Positions 25,925 through 35,170 of a DNA stretch of 49,944 nucleotides are shown here, in pieces (the first letter of the stretch is position 1; every line of letters begins with the position of its first letter). This DNA comes from Hyphomicrobiales bacterium (GTDB lineage Bacteria; Pseudomonadota; Alphaproteobacteria; Rhizobiales; Rhizobiaceae): contig UCEZ01000057.1 in NCBI GenBank assembly GCA_900471525.1, positions 1 to 49,944 on the forward strand, given 5' to 3'. A program made the translations under genes and the position numbers. The notes under the pieces are model-generated. The model was not told the origin of the DNA, did no database searches, and saw only the letters and a list, made by a program, of their open reading frames with translations.

Positions 25925-26983
25925 TCAGCGCGCGCGGCCGAAAGCCCGCTTCTGCTGGATGTCCCTGGCGCTGCGCGCAGTCTCCTGTCGCGCTGCGGTC
26001 TGGCGGGGATCCACACCGCGGTCCGGCGCCAGATAGGGCTGGTGCGCCGGCGTGCCGGAAGCTTCTTCCTGTTCGACCTGCAGCCAGGACTGAACGCGGG
26101 CACGGCTCGTTTCCGCGGTGAGCGATGAAAGCAGCGCATCGCCGCGCGTGGCGCCGCCGAGGCGTTCCGCAAGGTCCGGATAGAGTGCCGAAAGTACGAA
26201 AAGGCTCTCTGCCGATGGCATTTCCAGCGCCGTCAGGGCTATGGCAAGTTGCTGGCCGGAGACGTCGAGCAGAATCCGCTCGCCGAGTTCCGGGCCGCAT
26301 GACAAGGCGGCGGAAAGGCTGGCTGCGAAGAGATTGGCCTCGCCGGAGCGGGCAAAGCGAACGAGCAGCGCCTCATGCAGCGCATTGATGGGTTCGATGG
26401 CCGGCTCAGCCGGTGGAGCTTTTCCTGTCGTGCGCGCCAGCGATTTGATATCGCTGCGCAGCTTTTCTTCGCGCAGCAGTTTTGCGGCGGTCATTTCCAG
26501 TGCAGTCGCTTCGGGCTTACGCTGCTCCAAACTCGGCGCAACCGGCGCTGTCACGTTTGCCGATGCGACAGCGGTCTGGCGGCGCTCGACGAGCGCATCG
26601 ACGACATGGACGGAAAGATTGTCGCGGCGGGCAACCGCGGTGGCGTGCGCAGGTCCTTGAGCGCGAATGATCTGCAGCAACGTTGCGTCGGTGATCGAAA
26701 CCGAGCGGGTGAGGAAAATCGCGGCGATGGAAATCGGCGCATTGCCGATCTGAAGTGCCACGGATTGCGGCACATGCTGGCACTGGGAGAGGGCGGCGGC
26801 GGCCTGGCGCCGGGCTTCGTCGCTGGAAGCGGAAAAAAGTGGCTCGAACAGCTCGGAAAATTGTTTGAGGTCGGTTCTGCGGGGGTGACGCAGACCTTCG
26901 AAACCGGTGACGGTCGCCATCAGGACGACGTCCTTCAGCCGCCCTGTCTGCGGCCTTTCCAACTCACGAAACCGGTCTGCCAC
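25925..26983 (-). CDS. DUF2336 domain-containing protein
   Basis: About 352 residues. The N-terminal half is HEAT-like (LFSASSDEARRQAAAALSQC, then PISIAAIFLTRSVSITDATL), which is the DUF2336 hallmark. A second helical region precedes a basic, Gln-rich tail. The start is uncertain: GTG 26983 (VADRFRELERP) is given here, while ATG 26920 (MATVTGFEGL) has AAGGA 10 nt upstream and is a serious alternative. Some DUF2336 proteins relate to cell-cycle or stress regulators; no function is assigned here. Confidence 0.82.
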   Translation of the reverse strand: MADRFRELERPQTGRLKDVVLMATVTGFEGLRHPRRTDLKQFSELFEPLFSASSDEARRQAAAALSQCQHVPQSVALQIGNAPISIAAIFLTRSVSITDATLLQIIRAQGPAHATAVARRDNLSVHVVDALVERRQTAVASANVTAPVAPSLEQRKPEATALEMTAAKLLREEKLRSDIKSLARTTGKAPPAEPAIEPINALHEALLVRFARSGEANLFAASLSAALSCGPELGERILLDVSGQQLAIALTALEMPSAESLFVLSALYPDLAERLGGATRGDALLSSLTAETSRARVQSWLQVEQEEASGTPAHQPYLAPDRGVDPRQTAARQETARSARDIQQKRAFGRAR

Positions 26984-27458
26984 GGATACACCCACTCGCA
27001 CGCAAAACACCAAAGTCCCGATTTCGGACACCCGGGCACGCCGGTCATCCGAAGGGGTATCGAAATTTCAGGCCAAAATCGGAAGGCACATCTTCAAACG
27101 CCGCTGATGACTAACCGTCAATAACGCTAAATCGCTGAAAACATTGGTGCCGACGATGAGGATGCCGACCCTGCCGATCATGGCTGAATGATAGCGTCAG
27201 AGTACGGCGACGTGGTTAACATTCCGTTTACCCTGAGACAGGCGATGTATTCTCCTTGTGATGAAAGCTGCTTTTGTACTGATTCCACGGTGGAGGTCGC
27301 AAGCGGATCGGCAACTTCGATAAATGTCGCCGGGAAGGCATCCGTGACGTCGGTGAGTTGGTTGTCGACGGCGCCGCGCCAATACTGGCGAGAGGACCGC
27401 CGACGAAATGGAAACGGGCGGCATTACGCCGCCCGTCGTCAAGCATGAGGACATGCCG
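26984..27458. other. Gene-free stretch between two minus-strand genes
   Basis: 475 bp. The part next to the DUF2336 gene likely carries its promoter. I saw no supported coding frame, and no clear terminator for the SH3 gene upstream. Confidence 0.35.
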
Positions 27459-28262
27459 TTAATTGCAATTGATATCCCGTGGCCGGCAACCTTCGCCGCC
27501 CTGTGGCCCGCCGATTTTACGGCCATTGATCTCGCCGTTGCGATACCTGACGCCATTATCCCGGTTGCGCTCAGGTCGGTTGTTGCGACGTTCGATCCGT
27601 TGTTCACTGTCGCGGGTACGGCGTTCGATGCGCTCGCGATCCCGTTCGCGCCGATTTTGCTGATCGATCCGGGATTGCCGGTCGTTCTCGTCACGGCGGC
27701 GCTCGATGCGTTCCTGGTCCCGTCCGCGTCTTGGGCGATCGACGTAAATACCTTCATCATTGTAGCGCGGACGATCGAACGTGTTGTAGTCGCGGTTCGG
27801 GCGGTTGGTATACCGATCGCGATCGCGATCCCGGCGATAATAGTCTGGGCGATAATTGTCGCGGTCCCTGTAGAAGTCGCGATTCCGATAGTAGCGATCC
27901 CAGTAGTTTCCGATTTCGAATGTCACCAGCGGAATGCCGAGGTAGCCGTAATAATCCGGCTCCACGTAAACACGGCGCTGCTGGTATTCGGCCTGGACAT
28001 AACGCCCCGCGACCCAGCCGCGGCCGTCATAGAAGGAAACGTCGCACCACGGGACGTCGGCAAGGCAGCCGTGAATTTCGATCGGTGTGCCGACCGGAAT
28101 GATGGTGACCGCCGGATAGCGTGTGCTGGGTCCCGAGCGCATGTTGACGTTGGCGGTAGCAAAGCCTTCCGCCGCCTGTGCAGCGGCCGGCAACAGAAAT
28201 GCCGCGGCTGCGGCTATCGCCACCAACGCTGACTTCAGTGAATATCGTCGCAGTATCGTCAT
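27459..28262 (-). CDS. Exported SH3-domain protein with Arg/Asp/Tyr-rich tail
   Basis: 267 residues. Signal peptide (SALVAIAAAAAFLLPAAAQA), then one bacterial SH3_3 domain at about 33-90 (ANVNMRSGPSTRYPAVTIIP through RGWVAGRYV). The remaining 150 residues are extremely rich in Arg, Asp, Asn and Tyr with repeats such as YRNRDFYRDRDNYRPDYYRR and are probably disordered. SH3_3 domains commonly bind cell-wall peptides. Many rhizobia have such proteins; role unproven. Confidence 0.82.
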   Translation of the reverse strand: MTILRRYSLKSALVAIAAAAAFLLPAAAQAAEGFATANVNMRSGPSTRYPAVTIIPVGTPIEIHGCLADVPWCDVSFYDGRGWVAGRYVQAEYQQRRVYVEPDYYGYLGIPLVTFEIGNYWDRYYRNRDFYRDRDNYRPDYYRRDRDRDRYTNRPNRDYNTFDRPRYNDEGIYVDRPRRGRDQERIERRRDENDRQSRIDQQNRRERDRERIERRTRDSEQRIERRNNRPERNRDNGVRYRNGEINGRKIGGPQGGEGCRPRDINCN

Positions 28263-28551
28263 CAGTTATCCATCCCTATCCATCTGGCGCCTCTTTGCTC
28301 TCGCGTCCGCGCCCTATTGTGCACACACCTTTGTTTTTGTGTCTTTTTTGAGATGAGACAGTGTTTCCGGGCGCGTGTTCTCGATGAAGAGAAACGCGAA
28401 AGCGGCTTGCTTCGTTCCACAGACCCGCTCAGCGGCATGGCTGATAAAACTGGGGAGAAAAAATAGCTCGCGGCGGCGATCCTTCGCGGTCAAGAGGGGA
28501 ACCAAAGGCAGGCTGGCGCGTTGATGGGGCGTTGGAAAAGGAGCCCTGACT

Positions 28552-28830
28552 ATGGTCGAAAAGAAATTCGCAACTGTGCCGAGCGAGGCAGAAATCGAAG
28601 CGAGCGCATCGAGGGTCGATCTCGATAACCAGATTGCCGAATTGCGCGCGGAGATTGCCCGATTGACGGAATCCGTGTCAGCCATCGGCACCGGAGCCAA
28701 GGCGGTGGTGACGTCCGAAGCCGAAGTGCTGACCGAACGCCTGCGGGAGCGGATTCGCGAAGAGCCTGTTTCGACATTGCTGACAATCGCCGGAATATCC
28801 TTCGTGATCGGCTTGCTCGCAAGACGCTGA
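28552..28830 (+). CDS. DUF883/ElaB/YqjD-like membrane-anchored protein
   Basis: 92 residues: an amphipathic coiled-coil region (IAELRAEIARLTESVSAIG) and a C-terminal hydrophobic segment (VSTLLTIAGISFVIGLLARR). This is the layout of ElaB/YqjD proteins, which tether to the inner membrane and, in E. coli, bind ribosomes in stationary phase. Upstream GGAG precedes the start. Role here inferred from layout. Confidence 0.75.
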   Translation: MVEKKFATVPSEAEIEASASRVDLDNQIAELRAEIARLTESVSAIGTGAKAVVTSEAEVLTERLRERIREEPVSTLLTIAGISFVIGLLARR

Positions 28831-29237
28831 TCTTTAGACCCTGCCTTGTTCTATTTTCCCTGTTCCATTTGGAACAGCGCGGATGTGTTGCTCGTCTATA
28901 GTGGTTTTGCAAGCAGCAGATTTTGTCCGGTTCTATCGGCTGGATAAGCGCGGAGCCTAATCGACCGTCTCGGCGATTTCTATCGCCAGGATTGGGGTTT
29001 TGACCGTTAAGAAGCTATTAACTATCGTATGGCTCAATCGGTCAACGGGTGGCAGATCACTCGAAAAACGGCCCACGTGTAAGTATGGCATGAAATCCGG
29101 GGTGTCCCGGAAGAAGGAGCAAACGAGAAAGACGCAAAATGTCCCGAGCGACAGCTGAGGGATGCGTTAGCCCGCAAGACGGGCAGGGTGAAATCATACG
29201 GTAGTTCATCCGTCTCAACCACTTTTTGGAGACGAGC
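28831..29237. other. Gene-free stretch with one small palindrome
   Basis: 407 bp. Contains CTGTTCC-ATTT-GGAACAG (28860-28877), a perfect 7-bp inverted repeat about 30 bp past the DUF883-like gene. It has no T-run. Nothing else supported was found. Confidence 0.35.
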
Positions 29238-29420
29238 ATGGCAGAGGTTATCAGACTGGAGGACCGCGTTGTGCGGGCACCGCCCAAACCTTCAATGGGA
29301 CCCGTTGCGCCGAGCAACGCCGTCATCCTGTTGTTTACCGGTATCCGCTACGAGCGGCTGGATGATCATCCCGGCGGCACGCCTGCGAAACCGGCGCACG
29401 GCAAAGCCAAGAAACACTGA
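29238..29420 (+). CDS. Small hypothetical protein, 60 aa
   Basis: ATG 29238 with GGAG 6 nt upstream; the TTG four codons earlier is less likely. The sequence (AEVIRLEDRVVRAPPKPSM, then NAVILLFTGIRYERLDD, then a Lys-rich end) has no known domain but looks like a compact strand-turn-strand peptide. Small proteins of this type recur in rhizobial genomes as far as I recall; function unknown. Confidence 0.6.
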   Translation: MAEVIRLEDRVVRAPPKPSMGPVAPSNAVILLFTGIRYERLDDHPGGTPAKPAHGKAKKH

Positions 29421-29517
29421 CACCCATATCACCCGGATTTCGCCGCTCCCGCGGCTTGTCCGCAAGCGCGCCACTTCGCTCGTTTGAACCATTTGGCCTG
29501 AACTTCCGCATCGAGAC

Positions 29518-30063
29518 CTATCGGCGGAAGGGTTCGCAGCTTGATTCCGCCAGGAAATTGCGGACGGTCTCCTCGAAGCTATCCATCGGCGCCAGCGCGC
29601 GCAGAACCGCATAACCTTCCTCATCCGGCATTTCCACCAGGATCGACTGGGCAAGGCTTCCCGGCGGCGTCTTTCTGAGATCGACGAGCTGGATCGGTGT
29701 TGCCATCACGAGGTCGAGATTGCCGTTGACCGCCGTATGGTCGTTCATGCTGAAAATCTCGTTGGAATCCGCGTCGTAGATCGACAGCGACCAGAACGGA
29801 ATGGCGCCTTTGGCAACGAAGCGCGCAGGGCCGTTGCCGACCGAGAAGCCGCAGACGGCCACCCGCAGGTACGGATCTTCATTGGCAAGGCCGGTCGGGC
29901 CGGGCTCGCTGGTCAACGGAAAGAAGCTGTCCATCTCATAGAGGCCGAGCACCCGGCTATAGGCATCCTTGCCGGTAAACTGCGGCAAGGCGAGAATGAT
30001 GACGATGTGGAGCAGCGCTGCGCCGACGAGACCGACGAGAATGGCGAAAAGCACGCTACGCAT
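29518..30063 (-). CDS. DUF1254 domain-containing membrane protein
   Basis: 181 residues with one N-terminal membrane helix (FAILVGLVGAALLHIVIILA). The body matches a short DUF1254 protein (YEMDSFFPLTSEPGPTGLAN, IPFWSLSIYDADSNEIFSMN). It starts within the stop of the DUF1214 gene (ATGCGTAG, 8 bp overlap). In many bacteria DUF1254 and DUF1214 are fused in one protein; here they are two coupled genes. Confidence 0.85.
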   Translation of the reverse strand: MRSVLFAILVGLVGAALLHIVIILALPQFTGKDAYSRVLGLYEMDSFFPLTSEPGPTGLANEDPYLRVAVCGFSVGNGPARFVAKGAIPFWSLSIYDADSNEIFSMNDHTAVNGNLDLVMATPIQLVDLRKTPPGSLAQSILVEMPDEEGYAVLRALAPMDSFEETVRNFLAESSCEPFRR

Positions 30064-30643
30064 CCGGGCATCCCGTCTTGACGATCTTTGGCATGGTGAG
30101 ATCGATGAGACCGGAGGAGCCGGCGGTCGGCGTGTCGAGCAGGGTCAGCACCAGCTTGAAGGCGCCGATGCGACGTATCGCAAGCCAGTTGTCGGGCTGG
30201 GCCACCGGCGAGACATGGATGACGAAGGAACTGTCCGGCTTGCGCAGAACCGTCCAGGCATTGGTCGCCACGGGCAGGGCGGGGTCGGCCTTCATCGGCT
30301 GATCGTTGGCATTGGTTGCGTACAGCGTCCAGAAGCGCGCTGGCGGGGTGATCCCGGCAATATCATAGGAGCATCCCGACGAGAGCTTGTCGCCGGTGCT
30401 GTCCATCGCTGCGGTAAACTGCAGGCCTTCCGCCCCGCCATAGAGCAGCTTGCCGGCCCGCGCCCGGTGCGCCTTGGCATAGGGGTCGGTGTTTTGCGTC
30501 TGCGCCTCGGGAAAGGCGACCCATGGGCCAAGCGCGATCGCCCCGAAGCCGACCGTCGCCTTGAGCGCCGACACGGTCGAGACGATGCCGACGCCGAAGG
30601 CAACGGACAGGGCAAGGGCAACGAGGAGGGGGATGCGGAACAA
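30056..30643 (-). CDS. DUF1214 domain-containing protein
   Basis: 195 residues. N-terminal hydrophobic helix, then the DUF1214 domain with PPARFWTLYATNANDQPM and VLRKPDSSFVIHVSPVAQPD, NWLA. First of a two-gene operon with the DUF1254 protein, probably forming one periplasmic or membrane-associated unit. Function unknown. Confidence 0.85.
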   Translation of the reverse strand: MFRIPLLVALALSVAFGVGIVSTVSALKATVGFGAIALGPWVAFPEAQTQNTDPYAKAHRARAGKLLYGGAEGLQFTAAMDSTGDKLSSGCSYDIAGITPPARFWTLYATNANDQPMKADPALPVATNAWTVLRKPDSSFVIHVSPVAQPDNWLAIRRIGAFKLVLTLLDTPTAGSSGLIDLTMPKIVKTGCPDA

Positions 30644-30709
30644 GATGGGCTACCGGGAATTTGCGGGGATGTGTGGGACAGGCGTGAGTTTCGAGAATGC
30701 CGCAACATA

Positions 30710-30851
30710 CCCCCCTCTGTCCCTCCGGGACATCTCCCCCTCAAGGGGGGAGATTGCCATAAACTTCGTTGGCCAACTTACGGATGGGACGCTGAACTCT
30801 CCGCTAATCTCCCCCCTTGTGGGGGAGATGTCCCGGAGGGACAGAGGGGGG
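30710..30851. repeat. 142-bp palindromic element with 45-bp nested arms
   Basis: Left arm 30710-30754 and right arm 30807-30851 are inverted copies with a single mismatch, separated by 52 bp. Each arm also contains its own internal palindrome (ATCTCCCCC/GGGGGGAGAT). It sits between two co-oriented genes. The layout fits a non-autonomous palindromic intergenic repeat of the kind common in rhizobia; no target duplication is visible. Confidence 0.85.
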
Positions 30852-30899
30852 GGACTGGGCGCGGGATTGACCACCACATTCACGTCATAAACACAGACA

Positions 30900-33146
30900 T
30901 CACCGCCCGGCATCCCGTCCTCCCTTGGCGATATCACCCGTCGATTGCGGGTCGATCTCGGCGACCTTGCCGGGAACGTTGACGGGTGCTTTCAGTGGTG
31001 GCGCGGTGTTGAATTTCTCGCCGATCGATTTCAACAGGCGGGTGACGTCGGATGACAGCGAGCGAGGGCGGACGAGGGGCGGCAGGGCGTTTTCGTCGGC
31101 GGGCTTGGCGGCTGCGGTCTCGGCCTCAGTCTTCTTCGCTTCGGGGTCAGGAAGCGGGTTTTCGATGCCGGGGATAGCCCGGTGCTCAATGCCCTGTTCG
31201 GCATAGTCCATCAGCCGTTTGAAGGTCATCGCAGGTAGCGAGCCGCCGGTCATGTTGTTGGTCGAGGTATAGTCGTCGTTTCCGAACCAGACGGCGGTCG
31301 TATAGTCGCCGGTAAAGCCGATGAACCAGGCGTCGCGATAGGCCTGCGTCGTGCCGGTCTTGCCGCCCACGACAATGCCTTTGTCGAGCGCTGCCTTGCG
31401 GGCCGTGCCGATGATCGGGATCTGGGTGAGCATGTAGTTCATCTTGGCATTGGCCTCTTCGCTGACCACGCGTTTCGCCGGAGCCTCGTCGCGGCCGAAA
31501 TCATAGAGGATATCGCCATCGTAATTGAGAATCTGGCTGATGCCGTGGCGGCGCGATTGCACGCCGCCGGCGGGGAAAACCGCATAGGCCGTCGCCTGGT
31601 CGAGAACGGTGACTTCGGACGTGCCGAGCGGCATGGTCTTGTCCGTCCGGATCGGCGTTTCGACGCCCATCTGCTTGGCGGTGGCGGCAATGATCTCGGT
31701 GCCGAGTTCATCCTTGGCAAGGCGCACGGGGACGGTGTTGATCGACTTGGCAATGGCGGTCAGCAGCGTGACCTTGCCGGAATAGCTGCGAGCGTAATTC
31801 TGTGGCGACCAGCCCCGCCAGGTGATCGGGCCGTCGCTGATGACCGATTCCGGCTTGAAGCCTTTTTCCATCGCCGCCGTATAGGTATAGACCTTGAAGG
31901 ACGAGCCCGGCTGCCGCAGAGCCTTGGTGGCGCGGTTGAACTGGCTTTCGCCATAGTCCCTGCCGCCGACCATGGCGCGCACGGGGCCGCCGTTCTCGAT
32001 CATCACCATGGCGCCCTGCTTGACCTTGTAGCTCTCGCCATACTGCCGCAGACTTGATTCAACGGACTCCTCCGCCGCCTGCTGCAGGCCCATGTCGATG
32101 GTGGTACGGACCACCAGCGAGTGCTGGGCGAAGGGTGTGGCGATGCGTCTCGTCTCGTCGAAGGCCCAGTCGAGGAAGAAATCGGGCGCGCGGACTTCGG
32201 CGCGGTCGATGACCGTCGCCGGATTGAGGCGGGCGGCAATCACCTGGCCTTCGGTCATCAGGCCGCCCTGGACGAGATTGGTCAAAACTTCGTTGGCGCG
32301 GGCGCGGGCGGCCGGCAGGTTGACATGCGGTGCGTAGCGGGCAGGCGCCTTGAACAGGCCGGCAAGCATGGCGCTTTCCGCCAGATTGATGTCGGTGATG
32401 TTCTTGCCGAAATAGAATTGCGAGGCAGCGGCCGCCCCGAACGTACCGCCGCCCATATAGGCGCGGTCGAGGTAGAGGCGCAGGATTTCCTTCTTCGACA
32501 GGTTGCATTCGAGCCAGACGGCAAGGAAAGCTTCCTTGATCTTGCGCTCGATGGTGCGCTCGTTCGACAGGAACAGGTTTTTCGCAAGCTGCTGGGTCAG
32601 CGTCGAGCCGCCTTGCACGACGCCGCCGGCGCGCGCGTTTTCCGTCATGGCGCGGGAAAGGCCGAGAAAATCGATGCCGTAGTGATCGAAGAAGCGGCGG
32701 TCTTCGGTGGCCAGAACCGCCTTGATCAGCGTGTCCGGTAGTTCGTCGATCGGCACGGAATCCTCGTGGATGATGCCGCGATGGCCGATCTCATTGCCGT
32801 AGCGATCAAGGAAGGTGACGGCGAAATCGCCCTGCGCCCGCCAGTTGCCCTTGGTTTCCTCAAACGCCGGAAGCGCCAAGGCCAGCATCAGCACGGAGCC
32901 GGCGGTGCCCCAGGTCATACATTCGCCGAGCACCTCGAACAGCGCCTTCTTCCAGCCGCGCACGGAAAAGCGGCGGGAAAAGATGGTGATGTCCTCCCAC
33001 CAGACACCGAGGCGGAAGCCGGCATTCCAGACAGTCGAATCGATGAAGGAATCGATGCGCAGCAGGATATGACGCTTCCTTGGACGGTCATCCTGCGGGA
33101 CGCCGTTATCCACCTTCGGGCTCTCGTCTTGACTTGGGTCCTGCAA
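30900..33146 (-). CDS. Bifunctional class A penicillin-binding protein
   Basis: 748 residues. Cytoplasmic tail, one membrane helix at about 75-95, then a GT51 transglycosylase domain (catalytic Glu in TEDRRFFDHYGIDF; GGSTLTQQLAKNLFL) and a transpeptidase domain with SSFK, SINT and GKTGTTQAYRDAWFIGF, giving the three active-site boxes. It polymerises and cross-links peptidoglycan in the periplasm. The C-terminal 100 residues are Pro/Ala/Lys-rich. The family member cannot be assigned more finely from sequence alone. Confidence 0.93.
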   Translation of the reverse strand: MQDPSQDESPKVDNGVPQDDRPRKRHILLRIDSFIDSTVWNAGFRLGVWWEDITIFSRRFSVRGWKKALFEVLGECMTWGTAGSVLMLALALPAFEETKGNWRAQGDFAVTFLDRYGNEIGHRGIIHEDSVPIDELPDTLIKAVLATEDRRFFDHYGIDFLGLSRAMTENARAGGVVQGGSTLTQQLAKNLFLSNERTIERKIKEAFLAVWLECNLSKKEILRLYLDRAYMGGGTFGAAAASQFYFGKNITDINLAESAMLAGLFKAPARYAPHVNLPAARARANEVLTNLVQGGLMTEGQVIAARLNPATVIDRAEVRAPDFFLDWAFDETRRIATPFAQHSLVVRTTIDMGLQQAAEESVESSLRQYGESYKVKQGAMVMIENGGPVRAMVGGRDYGESQFNRATKALRQPGSSFKVYTYTAAMEKGFKPESVISDGPITWRGWSPQNYARSYSGKVTLLTAIAKSINTVPVRLAKDELGTEIIAATAKQMGVETPIRTDKTMPLGTSEVTVLDQATAYAVFPAGGVQSRRHGISQILNYDGDILYDFGRDEAPAKRVVSEEANAKMNYMLTQIPIIGTARKAALDKGIVVGGKTGTTQAYRDAWFIGFTGDYTTAVWFGNDDYTSTNNMTGGSLPAMTFKRLMDYAEQGIEHRAIPGIENPLPDPEAKKTEAETAAAKPADENALPPLVRPRSLSSDVTRLLKSIGEKFNTAPPLKAPVNVPGKVAEIDPQSTGDIAKGGRDAGR

Positions 33147-33295
33147 CTTTGTCGCGTCCTGCTGGCTTCACGTCCAGGCCGATATTTGCATGGGCCGGGT
33201 TTCTATTCTACGCCGATATCGGTAATGAGCCTTAAAAAACCGGCAATCTTTTGTAAAATTGTCGTCAAAATTCGACATTGGAAAGAAGAACAGGC

Positions 33296-33763
33296 ATGGG
33301 CGAACAGCCCTTCTGGAAGACGAAATCGCTGGCCGAGATGACGAATGCCGAGTGGGAAAGCCTTTGCGACGGCTGCGGGCTCTGTTGCCTCAACAAGCTG
33401 GAGGACTGGGATACGGGCGAGATTGCCTGGACCAGTGTCGGCTGCACGCTGCTCGACGGACAGAGCTGTCGCTGCAAGGACTATCCGAACCGGCAGGCAA
33501 CTGTGCCGGACTGCATCCAGCTGACGCCGGAGGAGGTGGAGACGCTGACCTGGCTGCCGCCGACCTGCGGCTACCGACTGGTGCGCGACGGGCTCGATCT
33601 CTATTGGTGGCATCCGCTGGTCTCCGGCGATCCGGAAACGGTGCATCAGGCGGGCATCTCCGTGCGCGGACGCACGGTCTCCGAGGATGATATCGATGTC
33701 GAGGATCTGGAGGACTACTTGGTGACCTGGCCGCTGACGGTGGGCGAGCGCGGCGAGCGGTAG
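33296..33763 (+). CDS. YcgN-family cysteine cluster protein
   Basis: 155 residues from ATG 33296. Conserved Cys arrangement CDGCGLCCLNKLEDWDTGEI, then GCTLLDGQSCRCKDYPNRQ and the C-terminal LVSGDPETVHQAGISVRG are the YcgN/UPF0260 hallmark, probably a zinc or Fe-S cluster site. Function unknown; divergent from the penicillin-binding protein gene. Confidence 0.92.
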   Translation: MGEQPFWKTKSLAEMTNAEWESLCDGCGLCCLNKLEDWDTGEIAWTSVGCTLLDGQSCRCKDYPNRQATVPDCIQLTPEEVETLTWLPPTCGYRLVRDGLDLYWWHPLVSGDPETVHQAGISVRGRTVSEDDIDVEDLEDYLVTWPLTVGERGER

Positions 33764-33825
33764 ATAGTCACCGGATGCCGGGTTGCAAACGGTGGCACCC
33801 GATCAGATCTTGGCGGAGGCCTTGT

Positions 33826-34137
33826 TCAGGGTTTTGGCGCGACGTTGCGCCAGGCGGTTTCCATCACGTGGTCGATGATATCTTCTTCGGCATCGGCGAA
33901 ATAGACCGAGGTCCAGCCCTTGAGACCCCAGCCGCCCGGGACAGCGGCGCAGACGCCGGGCTCGGTTTCGAGGAACAGCCGCTGCTGGTCGGGCGTGAAC
34001 TTGACGACGGCGCGGCCGGCTTCCGGCAGGGACATGAAGATGCGATTGCCGACGCGAAAATCGCGCTTGCCGAAATGGGCGCTTTCAACCGCGCCGGGCA
34101 GGCTCATGGCCCGCTTTTCCAAGTCTTCGGTTCTCAT
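33826..34137 (-). CDS. MmcQ/YjbR family protein
   Basis: About 103 residues from ATG 34137 (or 110 from 34158). The CyaY-like fold is indicated by MSLPGAVESAHFGKRDFRVG, TPDQQRLFLETEPGVC and the end DIIDHVMETAWRNVAPK. YjbR proteins bind double-stranded DNA in at least one case; the role here is unknown. Confidence 0.88.
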   Translation of the reverse strand: MRTEDLEKRAMSLPGAVESAHFGKRDFRVGNRIFMSLPEAGRAVVKFTPDQQRLFLETEPGVCAAVPGGWGLKGWTSVYFADAEEDIIDHVMETAWRNVAPKP

Positions 34138-34206
34138 GGCAAAAATTGTAACACGCATCCCGGAATGCGCAAATTTACGAAAATAATCCTAATAGGAAAA
34201 TAATCC

Positions 34207-34235
34207 TTGACGCCGTGACGGTGGTTTGATAGGGT
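34207..34235 (+). promoter_or_regulatory. Candidate promoter of the GTA-like cluster
   Basis: TTGACG (34207-34212), 17-bp spacer, TAGGGT (34230-34235), about 230 bp before the first cluster gene. The -10 is imperfect. A palindromic repeat lies between it and the gene. Confidence 0.4.
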
Positions 34236-34335
34236 TATGGCACAGTCGGAAAAGTGGGTGAGGCGGATGCTTCACCCGGGGTTTTTAGGCGGTAGTCTTA
34301 ACGAGGGTCACTCAACCCGGAGCCAAGAAGCTGCC

Positions 34336-34403
34336 TTCGGCCCCCCCTCATCCGGCGCTTCGCGCCACCTTCTCCCCGCTGGGGAGAAGAGGGAGCGGCC
34401 GAA
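34336..34403. repeat. Nested palindromic intergenic element
   Basis: TTCGG/CCGAA ends enclose two internal hairpins: GGCGC-TTC-GCGCC (34354-34366) and CTTCTCCCC-GCT-GGGGAGAAG (34369-34389). The second is a perfect 9-bp stem. It is different in sequence from the element at 30710 but similar in design. It lies directly before the GTA-like cluster. Confidence 0.75.
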
Positions 34404-34465
34404 ACTCATAGGTAATTGTCCTGCCCCTCGAGCGGTAGGCTGGAAAATTCAAGGATCATCTTGTC

Positions 34466-35170
34466 ATGTCCGATCTGGATTTCGATCCGGAGCTTTTTGG
34501 CTTGTGGCCGAAGGCGCCGGTTTATGATGGGCTGCGGCCGGGGGAAGAGGATGCCGAGCTTCAGGATGTTGCCCGTCGCGTGATCCTCGACACCAAGGCG
34601 GAGGCGGTATCGCCGCTCGATGATCTGCAGGACATGCTGAACGGCATGACGAAGGAATTGCGCGAACAGATGCAGCAGTTCCAGCGGCTGCGGCGCATCG
34701 CCGACGAGAAGGCGGATGCCGCGGGCGAAGAGATCGACCGCAAGCTGATCCAGGCCGACGCGAAAGCAAGCATCGAGGCGATGTCGGTGATCGTGCGGAC
34801 GCTGGAGAAGATCGACAGCCTGCAGAGGACGATTGCCCATGACCGGCAGGTCGCAGCAGAAACCGCCTTCGACGAAGAAAGCTACAACGCATTCGTTGCG
34901 GAAATCGATCAGCGCGTTGAACGACGCGCAAAGGAACTCGCAGCCAAATACATCGCAGATGCCGGTTGCAGCGACGGGGCTATTGGTCCTGACTTTGGCG
35001 ATGGCGGAGCAACCGGCGACAATACGCCTGGAGCGCCGCGAGGATCGCCGGAAGGTCAGCGCTCAATTCCGCCAGTTGGAAAAGAGGATGTTGAAGCACG
35101 GAATCCGCATGGAACGTGTGAATACAGTGCGGGCAAAGGCTACGGGGGAAGCATACGTCTTGATGAATGA
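34466..35170 (+). CDS. Small-terminase-like protein upstream of TerL
   Basis: 234 residues. The first 160 residues are acidic and helical with a strong coiled coil (LDDLQDMLNGMTKELREQM, SVIVRTLEKIDSLQRTIAHD); this and the place directly before TerL suggest the GTA small terminase (gp1) role. From about residue 180 the frame looks noncoding (Gly/Pro/Ser-rich) while another frame becomes coding-like, so the last 50 residues may not be native. GATCATCTTGTC separates the start from weak upstream signals. Assignment is by position. Confidence 0.55.
   Translation: MSDLDFDPELFGLWPKAPVYDGLRPGEEDAELQDVARRVILDTKAEAVSPLDDLQDMLNGMTKELREQMQQFQRLRRIADEKADAAGEEIDRKLIQADAKASIEAMSVIVRTLEKIDSLQRTIAHDRQVAAETAFDEESYNAFVAEIDQRVERRAKELAAKYIADAGCSDGAIGPDFGDGGATGDNTPGAPRGSPEGQRSIPPVGKEDVEARNPHGTCEYSAGKGYGGSIRLDE

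Noticed and set aside
28860..28877. GTTCC-ATTT-GGAAC considered as a LexA box
   Set aside because: The alphaproteobacterial LexA motif is GTTC-N7-GTTC; the local spacing between GTTC copies is 10.
34237..34527. A 96-codon frame across the palindromic repeat
   Set aside because: It is made up largely of repeat sequence and its 3' part conflicts with the TerS-like gene.
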